Made by a program: the position numbers and the translations under genes | Origin: Litoreibacter albidus | GTDB taxonomy: Bacteria > Pseudomonadota > Alphaproteobacteria > Rhodobacterales > Rhodobacteraceae | NCBI RefSeq assembly: GCF_900107015.1 | Contig: NZ_FNOI01000003.1 | Span: 186,001-250,000 of the forward strand | Reading direction: 5' to 3' | DNA length: 64,000 bases | The notes under the pieces: generated by a model | What the model saw: only the letters and a program-made list of their open reading frames with translations | Told to the model about the DNA's origin: nothing | The model's database searches: none | In this document: piece after piece, positions 42,525-51,531 of the stretch | How positions within the stretch are numbered: the first letter of the stretch is position 1 | Layout: every line of letters starts with the position of its first letter

Positions 42525-43631
42525 ATGACTGATACAGATCTTGAGATTTTCGCCGTGGCCCCTCCGGGGTTAGAACCTGCCTTGCTGCCAGAATTCCGTG
42601 CATTGGGCTACAAAGACGCGCGATATGGCGCGGGGGGCGTGACCATGATGGGCGGCTGGGCGGATGTCTGGCGGCTTAATCTGGAACTGCGCGGGGCGAC
42701 CAAGGTGCTGGCCCGCATCGGTAGCTTTCGCGCGATGAGCCTTGCGGGGCTGGACCACCGTGCCGACGAATTCCCGTGGGACGAGACGTTTTATTCCGGC
42801 ACCACGGTGCGGGTCGAGGCGACGTGCAAACGCTCCAAGATTTACCACGCTGGTGCCGCGATTGAGCGGGTGGAGCGCGCGTTGCTGAAGGCGGGCATGA
42901 AACCGTCGGCGGACGGCGAGGTCACGTTGAAGGTGCGCATCGAGCAAAACATCGTCACGCTGAGCGTCGATACCTCTGGCGAAAGCCTGCACAAGCGCGG
43001 CCACAAGGAAGCCGTCGGCAAAGCGCCGATGCGCGAAAACCTTGCGGCTCTGTTCCTGCGGCAAGCGGGCTATGACGGCGCGGAGCCGGTGTTGGACCCG
43101 ATGTGCGGCTCCGGCACCTTTGTTATCGAGGCGGCAGAGATTGCCGAAGGGCTGCAAGCCGGACGGTCGCGCCGTTTCGCGTTCGAGACCTTGGCGAGTT
43201 TCGACGCCGTTGACTACAAGGCCCTGCGCCGTGCGGTCAGCGTGGTAAAGGGCCCTGCGCGGTTCTTCGGCTCTGACCGCGATGCGGGGACGCTCAAAGG
43301 TGCTGTGGCCAACGCGGACCGCGCGGGGCTGTCGGCTATCTGCGACTTCCAGTGCAAACCGCTGTCAGAACTGAAGCGACCCGACGGCGCTGCGGGCCTC
43401 GTCATCGTGAACCCGCCCTACGGCGGGCGGATCGGGGACAAAAAGCAGCTATATGCGCTCTACGCGAGCCTCGGCACGGCGATGAAGACGCAGTTTTCGG
43501 GCTGGCGCGTGGCGATTGTCACCTCGGAGCCGGGGTTGGCGCAGGCCACCGGCCTGCCGCTGAGCCAAGGCCCCGCTATCCCGCATGGCGGCATGAAAGT
43601 GTGGCTGTTCCAGACACCGCCCCTGAAGTAG
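42525..43631 (+). CDS. THUMP-domain RNA methyltransferase (RlmL/YpsC type)
   Basis: A 368-residue SAM-dependent methyltransferase expected to modify 23S rRNA guanosine. The N-terminal THUMP domain covers about residues 45-155; the catalytic domain has DPMCGSGTFVIEAA for SAM and NPPYGGRIGDK as the N6/N2-methylase motif IV. It corresponds to the RlmL half of E. coli RlmKL without the RlmK part. It lies 32 bases after the DUF1289 gene and converges with trmL. Confidence 0.9.
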   Translation: MTDTDLEIFAVAPPGLEPALLPEFRALGYKDARYGAGGVTMMGGWADVWRLNLELRGATKVLARIGSFRAMSLAGLDHRADEFPWDETFYSGTTVRVEATCKRSKIYHAGAAIERVERALLKAGMKPSADGEVTLKVRIEQNIVTLSVDTSGESLHKRGHKEAVGKAPMRENLAALFLRQAGYDGAEPVLDPMCGSGTFVIEAAEIAEGLQAGRSRRFAFETLASFDAVDYKALRRAVSVVKGPARFFGSDRDAGTLKGAVANADRAGLSAICDFQCKPLSELKRPDGAAGLVIVNPPYGGRIGDKKQLYALYASLGTAMKTQFSGWRVAIVTSEPGLAQATGLPLSQGPAIPHGGMKVWLFQTPPLK

Positions 43632-43635
43632 CGCC

Positions 43636-44109
43636 TTAGCCGCCAAGCTGCGTGCGCATCGCTTGGTAGATCACCGCTGTCGCAACGTTCGCAAGGTTGA
43701 GCGAGCGCACGATAGGGTTGCGCATCGGCAGGTGGAACACGCGGTCGTCCATGCCGTCCAGAACATCCGCAGGCAGGCCTTTGGATTCGCACCCGAAGAC
43801 CAGATACGCATCTTCTTGGAACGCAGGTTCATAGACGCTTTGCGCGCCGTGCTCTTCAAAGAAATACAGGGCGTCACGGGGCGGCTGGCGCTCTGCCAAA
43901 AAGCTGGCCCAATCGTCGTATTCGCTAAGCTGGACGTGCTTCCAATAGTCTTGCCCCGCACGCCGGACGGATTTTTCATCCAGTGAAAACCCGTAGGGCT
44001 TGATCAGGATCAACTCCAGATTAAGCGCCACGCAGGTCCGGCCAATTGCCCCCGTGTTGTAGGGGATTTCGGGCGTTACCAAGACCAGTTTCATGCGCGG
44101 ATCAGACAT
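43636..44109 (-). CDS. trmL: tRNA (cytidine/uridine-2'-O)-methyltransferase TrmL
   Basis: A 157-residue SPOUT-class methyltransferase for the wobble position 34 of some leucine tRNAs. The knot motifs are visible: PEIPYNTGAIGRTC near the N-terminus (the conserved N-x-G-x-x-x-R), VFGCESKGLP and MRNPIVRSLNLANVATAV at the C-terminus. The length is typical. It stands alone; the stop faces that of the THUMP methyltransferase. Confidence 0.92.
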   Translation of the reverse strand: MSDPRMKLVLVTPEIPYNTGAIGRTCVALNLELILIKPYGFSLDEKSVRRAGQDYWKHVQLSEYDDWASFLAERQPPRDALYFFEEHGAQSVYEPAFQEDAYLVFGCESKGLPADVLDGMDDRVFHLPMRNPIVRSLNLANVATAVIYQAMRTQLGG

Positions 44110-44250
44110 AGGGCAGTTGGGCTTTCAGGTTGGGCGGGCGCAGGATGGCCCGTCGCTCCCCGCCTGTTAGCGCGTTCATGGGGCGCACCACAACGGCAAG
44201 CTTGCGAAAACCAAGGCACCGCCGGTGGGACGGACTTCAACTATTTTCGT

Positions 44251-45279
44251 TCAAGCGGGTTCCTGCGCGGTCTGCACCGCGTCCAGCGCCTCCAGCACCA
44301 GCGCACTGCCCGCCCCCGCACGGTGGGCGTTATCAGACAGGGTGCGCCGCCAGCTGCGCGCACCGGGCTGGCCCGCGAACAGGCCCAGCATATGGCGTGT
44401 CACCTGCCCCAGCTTGCCACCGCGCGCCACGTGATCGTCGATATAGGGCAACATCTGCTGCACCACGTCCGCGCGGGTGTGGGTTCGGGGGGCCGCATCA
44501 AAGACCTTTTCGTCGGCGTCGGACAGGATGTCCCATGGTTGGTGATAAGCGGCGCGGCCATACATCAACCCGTCCAACGTGCTAAGGTGCGGCAGCCCCT
44601 CCTCCAGCGTCGCCAGCCCGCCATTGAGCGAGATATGCATATCAGGGAACGCCGCCTTCATCGCATGAACGATGTCGTAATCCAGCGGCGGCACGTCGCG
44701 GTTTTCCTTGGGGCTAAGCCCCTGCAACCACGCCTTGCGCGCGTGGATCGTCACCCGCGCCACGCCCGCATCACGGATGCGGCTCAGGAAATCGGGCAGG
44801 ATCACCTCCGGCGATTGATCATCGACACCGATGCGGCATTTCACCGTGACTTCAACCGGTTGCGCCTTGATCATGGCGGCCACACACTCCGCCACCAGCG
44901 CGGGGCGCTCCATCAACACCGCGCCGAAAAAGCCCGACTGCACACGGTCCGACGGGCAGCCCACGTTCAGGTTGATCTCGTCGTAGCCACGCTGTGCACA
45001 CAGGGCTGCGGCCTCGGCCAACTCCGCAGGGTCAGAGCCGCCAAGCTGCACAGCGACAGGGTGCTCCGGCTCAGAGAACTCCAACAAATGCACCGCCCCG
45101 CCCCGTACCAAAGCCGGCGCCGTCACCATTTCAGTATAGAGCAGCGCCTGCTTGGAAATCAGACGGTGAAAATAGCGGCAATGGCGGTCGGTCCAATCCA
45201 TCATCGGAGCGACGGATAACCGTGCGGCGCGCGTTGCGTCCGGGCGGCCTTGCGTTTGAAGCGGGGCGAGAGGGGCCAT
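44251..45279 (-). CDS. dusA: tRNA-dihydrouridine synthase DusA
   Basis: A 342-residue FMN enzyme that reduces uridine 20/20a in the tRNA D-loop. Motifs: APMMDWTDRHCRYFHRL, the catalytic Cys in NLNVGCPSDRVQSGFFG, the RKAWLQGLSPKENR segment and SLNGGLATL before the phosphate site. The DusA subtype is supported by the LHALSP-like ALLYTEMVTA opening and the length. It lies 96 bases downstream of the FAH-family gene on the same strand. Confidence 0.93.
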   Translation of the reverse strand: MAPLAPLQTQGRPDATRAARLSVAPMMDWTDRHCRYFHRLISKQALLYTEMVTAPALVRGGAVHLLEFSEPEHPVAVQLGGSDPAELAEAAALCAQRGYDEINLNVGCPSDRVQSGFFGAVLMERPALVAECVAAMIKAQPVEVTVKCRIGVDDQSPEVILPDFLSRIRDAGVARVTIHARKAWLQGLSPKENRDVPPLDYDIVHAMKAAFPDMHISLNGGLATLEEGLPHLSTLDGLMYGRAAYHQPWDILSDADEKVFDAAPRTHTRADVVQQMLPYIDDHVARGGKLGQVTRHMLGLFAGQPGARSWRRTLSDNAHRAGAGSALVLEALDAVQTAQEPA

Positions 45280-45375
45280 TTGGGTCGGTTTCCTTAGGTT
45301 CGGGGGGCTTTTTCCCCCGTTCGCACCCTCTGCGCAATAGGGTATCTGCGCGGCGGCCTTAGTGCAGACCCCGCG

Positions 45376-46065
45376 TCACCGCGCGGTGATGGTTACTGTC
45401 AGGGACGGAAGCCCGTCGACGCCTGCTTCCATCACGTCGCCCAGCCCGACCGCACTGACACCAGCGGGGGTGCCGGTCATGATCAGATCACCCGGTGCCA
45501 GCGCCACCAAGGTGGACAGATGCGCCACGCAATCGGCGGCGGGCCATATCATCTCTGATAGGTCACCGGTTTGACGGGTCTCCCCGTTTACCGTGATCCA
45601 GATTTTGCCAGAGTTCAGCGAACCGGCCTCGGCCAGCGGCACCAGCGCCCCCATGGGGGCGGATTGATCGAACCCTTTGGCCATATCCCACGGCCTGCCT
45701 GCCTTTTTCGCCACCGCTTGCAGGTCGCGGCGTGTCAGGTCGATACCCACACCAGCACCCCACACATGCTGCATGGCGTCTTGCACGGCAATGTCGGTGC
45801 CGCCCGTGCCGATGGCTAGGACCAGCTCCACCTCATGGTGCAGGTCTTCGGTGGCCTTGGGGTAAGGCATCTTTGCGCCGCTTTCGACCACGGCGTCGGC
45901 GGGCTTGGTGAAATAGAACGGCGGGTCACGTTCGTCGTTGCCCATCTCGCGGATGTGCTCCGCGTAGTTGCGCCCGACGCAGAAGATGCGGCGCACGGGG
46001 AAGCGGTCGGAGGACCCTGCGACGGCGACGGAGGCTTGTGGTGCGGGGGGGATGACGTAGCTCAT
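45376..46065 (-). CDS. Fumarylacetoacetate hydrolase-family protein
   Basis: A 229-residue enzyme of the FAH superfamily, resembling fumarylpyruvate hydrolases/acylpyruvases. The metal site is visible: HHEVELVLAIG supplies the two Glu ligands and MAKGFDQSAPMG the Asp region; the N-terminal CVGRNYAEHIREMG is the catalytic His segment. The physiological substrate is uncertain (fumarylpyruvate or oxaloacetate-type keto acids). No aromatic-degradation genes are adjacent. Confidence 0.9.
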   Translation of the reverse strand: MSYVIPPAPQASVAVAGSSDRFPVRRIFCVGRNYAEHIREMGNDERDPPFYFTKPADAVVESGAKMPYPKATEDLHHEVELVLAIGTGGTDIAVQDAMQHVWGAGVGIDLTRRDLQAVAKKAGRPWDMAKGFDQSAPMGALVPLAEAGSLNSGKIWITVNGETRQTGDLSEMIWPAADCVAHLSTLVALAPGDLIMTGTPAGVSAVGLGDVMEAGVDGLPSLTVTITAR

Positions 46066-46158
46066 GAAGAGACCTCTTGCAGGGGGATTCTATGACGGCA
46101 ACTTAGCCACGGCGGGATTGATTGGACAGGGGCGGATAGACTGGGTAGCGTCACGGCC

Positions 46159-46707
46159 ATGAAACACATTGCCCTCAGCCTTGCGATGCTGCTCGCCGCC
46201 ACAGGCGGCAGCTACGCCGACACCCTGCGACTGGGGGAGGACAAGCGTCTACGCGCCGCCGCCCAGCAGGTGTTGACGGGGCTGCAAAGCCGCAGCTTTC
46301 GCACGGGGCGCGAGTTTTGCGGGCTGCTGGGGCGCAACAAGGACGGCGCGATTGTCGCCACCCGCCCGCGCAAGGGAAGCGCCGACAGCTGCCTGCCGCA
46401 CGAGTTTCGCGGGCGCGGAATTGTGGCGCTGGCGTCCTACCACACGCATGGGGCCTATGATCACGACGCCGACAGCGAGGTGCCGTCGTATTCCGACCTG
46501 AGTGCGGACATCGACGAGGGGCTGATCGGCTTCATCGCCACCCCTGGCGGGCGTTTGTGGGTGAATCTGCCGGACAAGGCCGTCAGCCGCCAGCTGTGCG
46601 GTATCAGGTGCCTGCCGCAAGACCGACATTTCCAGCAAGGCGACTGGGGGCTGATCAACAAGCAGTACACCCTGCGCCAGCTTAAACAGCGGCTGCAACT
46701 CTACTAA
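46159..46707 (+). CDS. Exported JAMM-like (DUF4329-type) protein
   Basis: A 182-residue exported protein: signal peptide about 1-20, then a metalloprotease-like core. Glu52 in REFCGLL, His95 and His97 in SYHTHG, and Ser110/Asp113 in SEVPSYSD give the order E...HxH...S..D of JAB/JAMM isopeptidases, with a longer gap after the second His, as in DUF4329 domains. Cysteines at 54, 78 and two near the C-terminus could form disulfides. Periplasmic hydrolase activity is inferred. The next gene starts four bases later but encodes a cytoplasmic methyltransferase. Confidence 0.78.
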   Translation: MKHIALSLAMLLAATGGSYADTLRLGEDKRLRAAAQQVLTGLQSRSFRTGREFCGLLGRNKDGAIVATRPRKGSADSCLPHEFRGRGIVALASYHTHGAYDHDADSEVPSYSDLSADIDEGLIGFIATPGGRLWVNLPDKAVSRQLCGIRCLPQDRHFQQGDWGLINKQYTLRQLKQRLQLY

Positions 46708-46711
46708 CGCG

Positions 46712-47332
46712 ATGACCGATCCCAGCGCCAACCGCGTGGCCGCGCTTTACGGCACCCACAGCGCCGCTTGGGACAGACTGCGGACCCGCAACGGGATGGA
46801 GTGTGACTGGATAGACCGTTTCAAGCACGCCATGCCGACCGCGCCCAGCGCGCCCCATGTGCTGGACCTTGGCTGCGGCACGGGGCAGCCGCTCGCCGCG
46901 CACCTTATGGACGCAGGCTGCAAGATTACCGGCGTGGATGCGGCGCAGGCGATGACGGCCCGCGCGGCCGCGCGCTTCCCGCAGCAAAACTGGATCACCG
47001 CCGATATGCGTGCGTTGCCCCCCTTGGGAACATTCGACGGCGTTCTTGCGTGGCACAGCTTTTTCCACCTGCCCCCTGACGCCCAGCGCCAGATGTTTTC
47101 CACCTTCGCGCGGCTGAGCCACGCGGGCACCGCGTTGATGTTCACCAGCGGCCCAGAGAGTGGTGAGACCATCGGCACGTTCGAAGGGCAGCCCCTCTAC
47201 CACGCAAGTCTGGCCCCCACTGAGTACCGCGAGCTGTTGCGAGCGCATGGCTTTCGCCTGTTGGCACATGTGGCAAAGGATCAGAGCTGCGGCGGCGCGA
47301 CAGTGTGGCTGGCGGTGATGGGGGCCTCTTAA
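46712..47332 (+). CDS. Class I SAM-dependent methyltransferase
   Basis: A 206-residue methyltransferase. Motif I is LDLGCGTGQPLAAHL, motif II VDAAQAMTARAAARF and motif III ADMRALPPL; WHSFFHLPPDAQRQM is a post-motif common in small-molecule methyltransferases. The substrate is unknown. The stop codon directly abuts the first Mn-operator repeat at 47333. Confidence 0.87.
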   Translation: MTDPSANRVAALYGTHSAAWDRLRTRNGMECDWIDRFKHAMPTAPSAPHVLDLGCGTGQPLAAHLMDAGCKITGVDAAQAMTARAAARFPQQNWITADMRALPPLGTFDGVLAWHSFFHLPPDAQRQMFSTFARLSHAGTALMFTSGPESGETIGTFEGQPLYHASLAPTEYRELLRAHGFRLLAHVAKDQSCGGATVWLAVMGAS

Positions 47333-47380
47333 TTGCGATCAATTCGCAACTGGCTTGACTTTGTTGCAAACGACTCGCAT
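47333..47380 (+). promoter_or_regulatory. Tandem operator and promoter of the Mn/Fe ABC operon
   Basis: Two copies of TTGC[GA]A-N5-TCGCA[AT] lie at 47333-47349 and 47364-47380, 31 bases apart, about three helical turns. Between and over them lie TTGACT (47355-47360) and TATAGA (47380-47385), a plausible promoter with 19-base spacing, so the second copy would cover the core promoter. The pattern resembles Fur/Mur-family boxes of alphaproteobacteria; repression in metal sufficiency is inferred. Confidence 0.6.
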
Positions 47381-47424
47381 ATAGAACGGGACTTAATCGC
47401 ACCATCAGACAGGACCCCTCTCTC

Positions 47425-48306
47425 ATGCGCTTTGCCATCCCCGCAGTTCTTGCCCTTGCCTTGAATGTCCTTCCCGCGACCGCCGCCGATAAATTCAAAG
47501 CCGTGACCACCTTCACCGTGATCGCGGATATGGCCACGCGGGTGGCGGGCGACGTGGCCGTGGTGGAAAGCATCACCAAGCCCGGCGCGGAGATACACAA
47601 CTACCAGCCCACCCCACGCGACATTGTGCGCGCGCAAGATGCCGATCTGGTGCTGTGGAACGGCCTCAATCTGGAGTTGTGGTTCGAGCAGTTCTTCCGC
47701 AACCTTTCCGACGTGCCGTCTGCTGTGGTGTCCGACGGGGTGGAGCCTATGGGCATTTCCAAAGGCCCCTACTCCGGCAAGCCGAACCCCCATGCTTGGA
47801 TGTCGGTCGACGCGGCGCTGATCTATGTCGACAACATCGCCGATGCCTTTGCCCAAAATGACGCGGCCAACGCCGAGATCTACCGCGCCAACGCGGAGGC
47901 CTATAAGGCAGAAATCATAGAGGTGCTTGCCCCCCTGAAGGACCGCATCAACGCCCTGCCCGAGGATAAGCGCTGGCTGGTCACGTCTGAGGGCGCGTTT
48001 TCCTACCTTGCCCGCGATCTGGGGCTGAAAGAGCTATACCTGTGGCCGATCAATGCCGACGCGCAGGGCACGCCAAAGCAGGTGCGCGATTTGATTGACG
48101 CGGTGCGTGCCAACGACATTGGCGTTGTGTTCTCCGAGAGCACGGTGTCTGCTGCCCCTGCCGAGCAGATTTCACGCGAAACCGGCGCGGCTTATGGCGG
48201 TGTTCTATACGTGGATAGCCTCAGCACCGCCGACGGGCCGGTGCCCACCTATCTGGACCTGTTGCGGGTCACGGTTGAAACCATTGCGGAAGGTTTAGAG
48301 AAATGA
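47425..48306 (+). CDS. sitA: Mn/Fe ABC transporter substrate-binding protein
   Basis: A 293-residue periplasmic cluster A-I metal-binding protein. Signal peptide about 1-20 (ending PATAA). Metal ligands expected from the family: His in [13 protein letters not shown], His in NPHAWMS, Glu in [10 protein letters not shown] and Asp/Glu near [10 protein letters not shown]. This His-His-Glu pattern is typical of Mn/Fe rather than Zn binders, which carry a His-rich loop that is absent here. First gene of a four-gene operon; it overlaps the ATPase start by four bases. Confidence 0.93.
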   Translation: MRFAIPAVLALALNVLPATAADKFKAVTTFTVIADMATRVAGDVAVVESITKPGAEIHNYQPTPRDIVRAQDADLVLWNGLNLELWFEQFFRNLSDVPSAVVSDGVEPMGISKGPYSGKPNPHAWMSVDAALIYVDNIADAFAQNDAANAEIYRANAEAYKAEIIEVLAPLKDRINALPEDKRWLVTSEGAFSYLARDLGLKELYLWPINADAQGTPKQVRDLIDAVRANDIGVVFSESTVSAAPAEQISRETGAAYGGVLYVDSLSTADGPVPTYLDLLRVTVETIAEGLEK

Positions 48307-49190
48307 GTTTTGGCAGCTTGCCTGACGACACTGCCGGCCTGTGTGCCGAAGGGATCACCGTCACCTACCGCAACGGGCATACCGCCTTGCGTGATGCGTC
48401 CTTCTCTCTGCCCAAAGGCACTATTGCCGCGCTTGTGGGGGTGAACGGATCGGGCAAGTCAACGCTGTTCAAGGCGATCATGGGGTTTGTGCCCACGTCC
48501 TCTGGCAACATCTCCATCCTTGGCGGCACCGTGCGGGACGCGCTGCGCGCCAACACGGTGGCCTATGTCCCCCAGTCGGAGGAGGTCGACTGGACATTCC
48601 CCGTATTGGTGGAAGATGTGGTGATGATGGGACGCTATGGCCATATGGGGTTCTTCCGCATTCCCCGCCCCGAGGACCACAAGATGGTCGAGAAGGCGTT
48701 AGAGCGGGTCAACATGCTGGAGTTCCGTCACCGCCAGATCGGCGAATTATCCGGCGGGCAAAAGAAGCGCGTGTTCCTCGCGCGTGCTTTGGCGCAAGAC
48801 AGCCGCGTGGTACTGCTGGACGAGCCGTTCACCGGCGTAGACGTGCAAACCGAGGATGCCATTATCGCGCTGCTGCGCGAAATGCGTGACGAGGGCCGCG
48901 TGATGCTGGTCTCCACCCACAACCTTGGCTCTGTGCCGGAGTTTTGCGACCGCACGATCCTGATCAAAGGCACCGTGCTGGCGCATGGGCCGACGCCCGA
49001 GATATTCACCCGCCAGAACCTTGAACTGGCCTTTGGTGGGGTGCTGCGTCACTTCGTGATGCAAGGCGCGGACCTGCACGACGACGAGGAAGACAAGCGC
49101 CGCCTGACGGTGATCTCGGACGACGAACGCCCGTTTGTCATCTACGACCATCACGACGACGAGGACACAGAAGAGGCGGGCGCCCCATGA
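48303..49190 (+). CDS. sitB: Mn/Fe ABC transporter ATP-binding protein
   Basis: A 295-residue ATPase. Walker [17 protein letters not shown], signature [15 protein letters not shown], Walker [13 protein letters not shown] and the His switch in LVSTHNLGS are present. The C-terminal 40 residues are acidic and rich in Asp/His (ending [14 protein letters not shown]), an unusual tail that could bind metal. It overlaps both neighbours by ATGA. Confidence 0.93.
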   Translation: MSFGSLPDDTAGLCAEGITVTYRNGHTALRDASFSLPKGTIAALVGVNGSGKSTLFKAIMGFVPTSSGNISILGGTVRDALRANTVAYVPQSEEVDWTFPVLVEDVVMMGRYGHMGFFRIPRPEDHKMVEKALERVNMLEFRHRQIGELSGGQKKRVFLARALAQDSRVVLLDEPFTGVDVQTEDAIIALLREMRDEGRVMLVSTHNLGSVPEFCDRTILIKGTVLAHGPTPEIFTRQNLELAFGGVLRHFVMQGADLHDDEEDKRRLTVISDDERPFVIYDHHDDEDTEEAGAP

Positions 49191-50035
49191 TCGACGCGCT
49201 TTGGGAGCCGTTCACCTACAACTACATGCTCAACGCCATGTGGGTGTCGGCCTTGGTGGGCGCGGTCTGCGCCTTCCTGTCCGCCTATCTGATGCTGAAA
49301 GGCTGGTCGCTGATTGGCGACGCGCTGAGCCATAGCATCGTGCCCGGTGTGGCGGCGGCCTATATGCTGGGCCTGCCCTTCGCGCTTGGCGCGTTCTTTG
49401 CGGGCGGGCTTGCGGGCGCGTCTATGTTGTTTCTGAACCAACGCACCGGATTGAAGGAGGACGCCATTATCGGGCTGATCTTCACCTCTTTCTTTGGGCT
49501 TGGGCTATTCATGATCTCCCTGTCGCCTGCGTCGGTGAATATCCAGACGATCATCATGGGCAACATCCTTGCCATCTCCCCGGCGGACACGGTGCAACTG
49601 GCGTTGATCGGTGGCGTGTCGCTGCTGGTGCTGCTGGCCAAGTGGCGCGACCTAATGGTGACGTTCTTTGACGAAAGCCACGCACGCTCCATCGGGTTGC
49701 GGCCCGAGTTGCTGAAGGTGATTTTCTTTACCCTGCTGTCTGCCTGCACCGTGGCCGCGATGCAGACCGTGGGTGCATTCTTGGTAATCGCCATGGTGGT
49801 GACGCCAGGGGCGACCGCCTACCTGCTGACGGACCGCTTCCCACGGTTGCTGATGATCGCGGTGGCCATCGGCACGCTGTCGTCGTTCATCGGGGCCTAC
49901 GCCAGCTACTTCCTCAACGGGGCGACGGGCGGCGTGATCGTGTGCTTGCAAACCGTGTTGTTCCTTGCCGCGTTCATCTTTGCCCCAAAACACGGGCTGC
50001 TGGCCGCGCGCGCCCGCGCGAAGGAGGCTTTGTGA
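49187..50035 (+). CDS. sitC: Mn/Fe ABC transporter permease (first)
   Basis: A 282-residue permease of the metal (ABC-3) family with about eight helices. Recognised by [24 protein letters not shown] near the N-terminus and [24 protein letters not shown] in the second half. It couples to the ATPase through an ATGA overlap and is immediately followed by a paralogous permease. Confidence 0.93.
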   Translation: MIDALWEPFTYNYMLNAMWVSALVGAVCAFLSAYLMLKGWSLIGDALSHSIVPGVAAAYMLGLPFALGAFFAGGLAGASMLFLNQRTGLKEDAIIGLIFTSFFGLGLFMISLSPASVNIQTIIMGNILAISPADTVQLALIGGVSLLVLLAKWRDLMVTFFDESHARSIGLRPELLKVIFFTLLSACTVAAMQTVGAFLVIAMVVTPGATAYLLTDRFPRLLMIAVAIGTLSSFIGAYASYFLNGATGGVIVCLQTVLFLAAFIFAPKHGLLAARARAKEAL

Positions 50036-50856
50036 TGGAGTGGTATATGCCCTTCCAGTTCCCCTTCATGGTGAACGCGCTGCTGATCTCTGTGATGTTG
50101 GCTATCCCTGCGGGGTTGTTGTCGTGCTTCCTTGTTCTCAAGGGGTGGTCGCTGATGGGCGATGCCATCTCCCACGCTGTCTTGCCGGGGGTGGTGCTGG
50201 CCTATGTGCTGGGCCTGCCCTTTGGCGTCGGCGCCTTCGCGGCGGGCATGGCCTGCGCGGGGCTGACCGGCTGGATCGATGAGAACTCCCGCGTGAAGCG
50301 TGACACGGTCATGGGTGTTGTCTTCTCGGGCATGTTTGGCCTTGGGATCGTTATGTACACCAAGATCGAGAGCGAGGTTCATCTGGACCACATCCTGTTT
50401 GGCAACATGCTGGGCGTTGGGCCTTCGGATATGTGGACCACGGGGCTGATCGCGGTACTGGTCACAGCGCTTATCGCAGTGTTCTGGCGTGATCTTTTGT
50501 TGCAATCCTTCGACGAGCAACAGGCCCGCGCCCAAGGGCTGCATGTCCGCGCTTTGCATTTCGGCACCTTGGCGGCAATCTCACTGACCGTTGTGGCCGC
50601 CCTTCAGGCGGTGGGCATCATCCTTGCCATCGCGTTTCTTGTGGCCCCCGGTGCGATTGCCTTCCTGCTGACCAAGCGCTTCGGTGTCATGCTGTGGCTG
50701 TCAATGCTGGTCGCCGCCGCCTGTTCCTTCATTGGCGTCTACGTCAGCTTCTTCATAGACAGCGCCCCTGCCCCGACGATTGTGTTGCTGATGACCGTGA
50801 CCTTCATCGCCGCCTTCGTGCGCGCCTCGGTTCTGGCGCGGCGGGTGACGGCTTAG
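50035..50856 (+). CDS. sitD: Mn/Fe ABC transporter permease (second)
   Basis: A 273-residue ABC-3 permease paralogous to the preceding one: LKGWSLMGDAISHAVLPGVVLAYVLG and GIILAIAFLVAPGAIAFLLTKRF parallel its motifs. ATG 50035 shares one base with the previous stop; a GTG at 50032 is possible, but AAGGAGG at 50021-50027 spaces better for the ATG. Two different permeases are typical of SitCD-type Mn/Fe importers. Last gene of the operon. Confidence 0.92.
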   Translation: MEWYMPFQFPFMVNALLISVMLAIPAGLLSCFLVLKGWSLMGDAISHAVLPGVVLAYVLGLPFGVGAFAAGMACAGLTGWIDENSRVKRDTVMGVVFSGMFGLGIVMYTKIESEVHLDHILFGNMLGVGPSDMWTTGLIAVLVTALIAVFWRDLLLQSFDEQQARAQGLHVRALHFGTLAAISLTVVAALQAVGIILAIAFLVAPGAIAFLLTKRFGVMLWLSMLVAAACSFIGVYVSFFIDSAPAPTIVLLMTVTFIAAFVRASVLARRVTA

Positions 50857-50886
50857 TTGACGCTGCGTAAATCTTTACTCAACCGT

Positions 50887-50896
50887 ACATATATGT
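50887..50896. promoter_or_regulatory. Palindrome ACATATATGT upstream of the TetR gene
   Basis: A 10-base palindrome, flanked by CCGT and TCGC, lies 33 bases before the regulator start. It is a candidate autoregulatory operator. Confidence 0.35.
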
Positions 50897-50928
50897 TCGC
50901 TAACTGCCGATAAGGAAGCGGGGCGGAC

Positions 50929-51531
50929 ATGCGCGCAGAACGCAAAGACAAACGCAAACTGGAGATCGAGAAAGCCGCGTTAGAGGTCGTGCGCAAGCGC
51001 GGCTACGAGGGCGCGTCGATGCTCAACATCGCCAAGGCGGCGAAAGCGTCGAATGAAACCCTCTACCGGTGGTACGGCGACAAGCAGCAGTTGTTTCTAG
51101 AGATCGTCAAGGCCGAGGCCGCCACGACCAACCGCGCACTGGACGAAGCCTTGGCCGCGCCAACGCCGCCCGATGACATATTGCGACAAGTTGGAGTTCT
51201 GCTTTTGGGTGTGCTGATGGGGGAGCGGTCTGTCGCGCTGAACCGCGCTGCCGCCTCTGACACCAGCGGAAAACTGGGCGCCGCCATCTCGGAGGGTGGT
51301 CGCGCGCAGGTCTTCCCGAAAGTCGTCCGGCTTATGGCGCGACTGACAGACGCCGGATTGATCTCCCCGCCCAGTGACGACCAAGCGGCGCTGTGGTTTT
51401 CCTATCTATTGATCGGTGATTTACAGACCCGCCGCGTGACCGGCATCTTGCCGCAGCCCACCCGCGCCCAGATCGAAGCGCATGTCGATGCTGCGCTAGA
51501 CGGCTTTTACCGCATGTGCGCCACTACCTAA
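50929..51531 (+). CDS. TetR/AcrR-family transcriptional regulator
   Basis: A 200-residue regulator with an N-terminal TetR helix-turn-helix (ALEVVRKRGYEGASMLNIAKAAKASNETLYRWYGDKQQLF) and a ligand-binding C-terminal domain. Binding partner and ligand are unknown. It follows the metal importer by 72 bases but has its own upstream palindrome. Its end overlaps that of the convergent DUF2189 gene by eight bases. Confidence 0.9.
   Translation: MRAERKDKRKLEIEKAALEVVRKRGYEGASMLNIAKAAKASNETLYRWYGDKQQLFLEIVKAEAATTNRALDEALAAPTPPDDILRQVGVLLLGVLMGERSVALNRAAASDTSGKLGAAISEGGRAQVFPKVVRLMARLTDAGLISPPSDDQAALWFSYLLIGDLQTRRVTGILPQPTRAQIEAHVDAALDGFYRMCATT

Noticed and set aside
45301-45319. CGGGGGG...CCCCCG hairpin around a T-run
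   Set aside because: It lies just upstream of dusA on the minus strand, where the run reads A rather than T, so it is not a usable terminator; the function is unclear.
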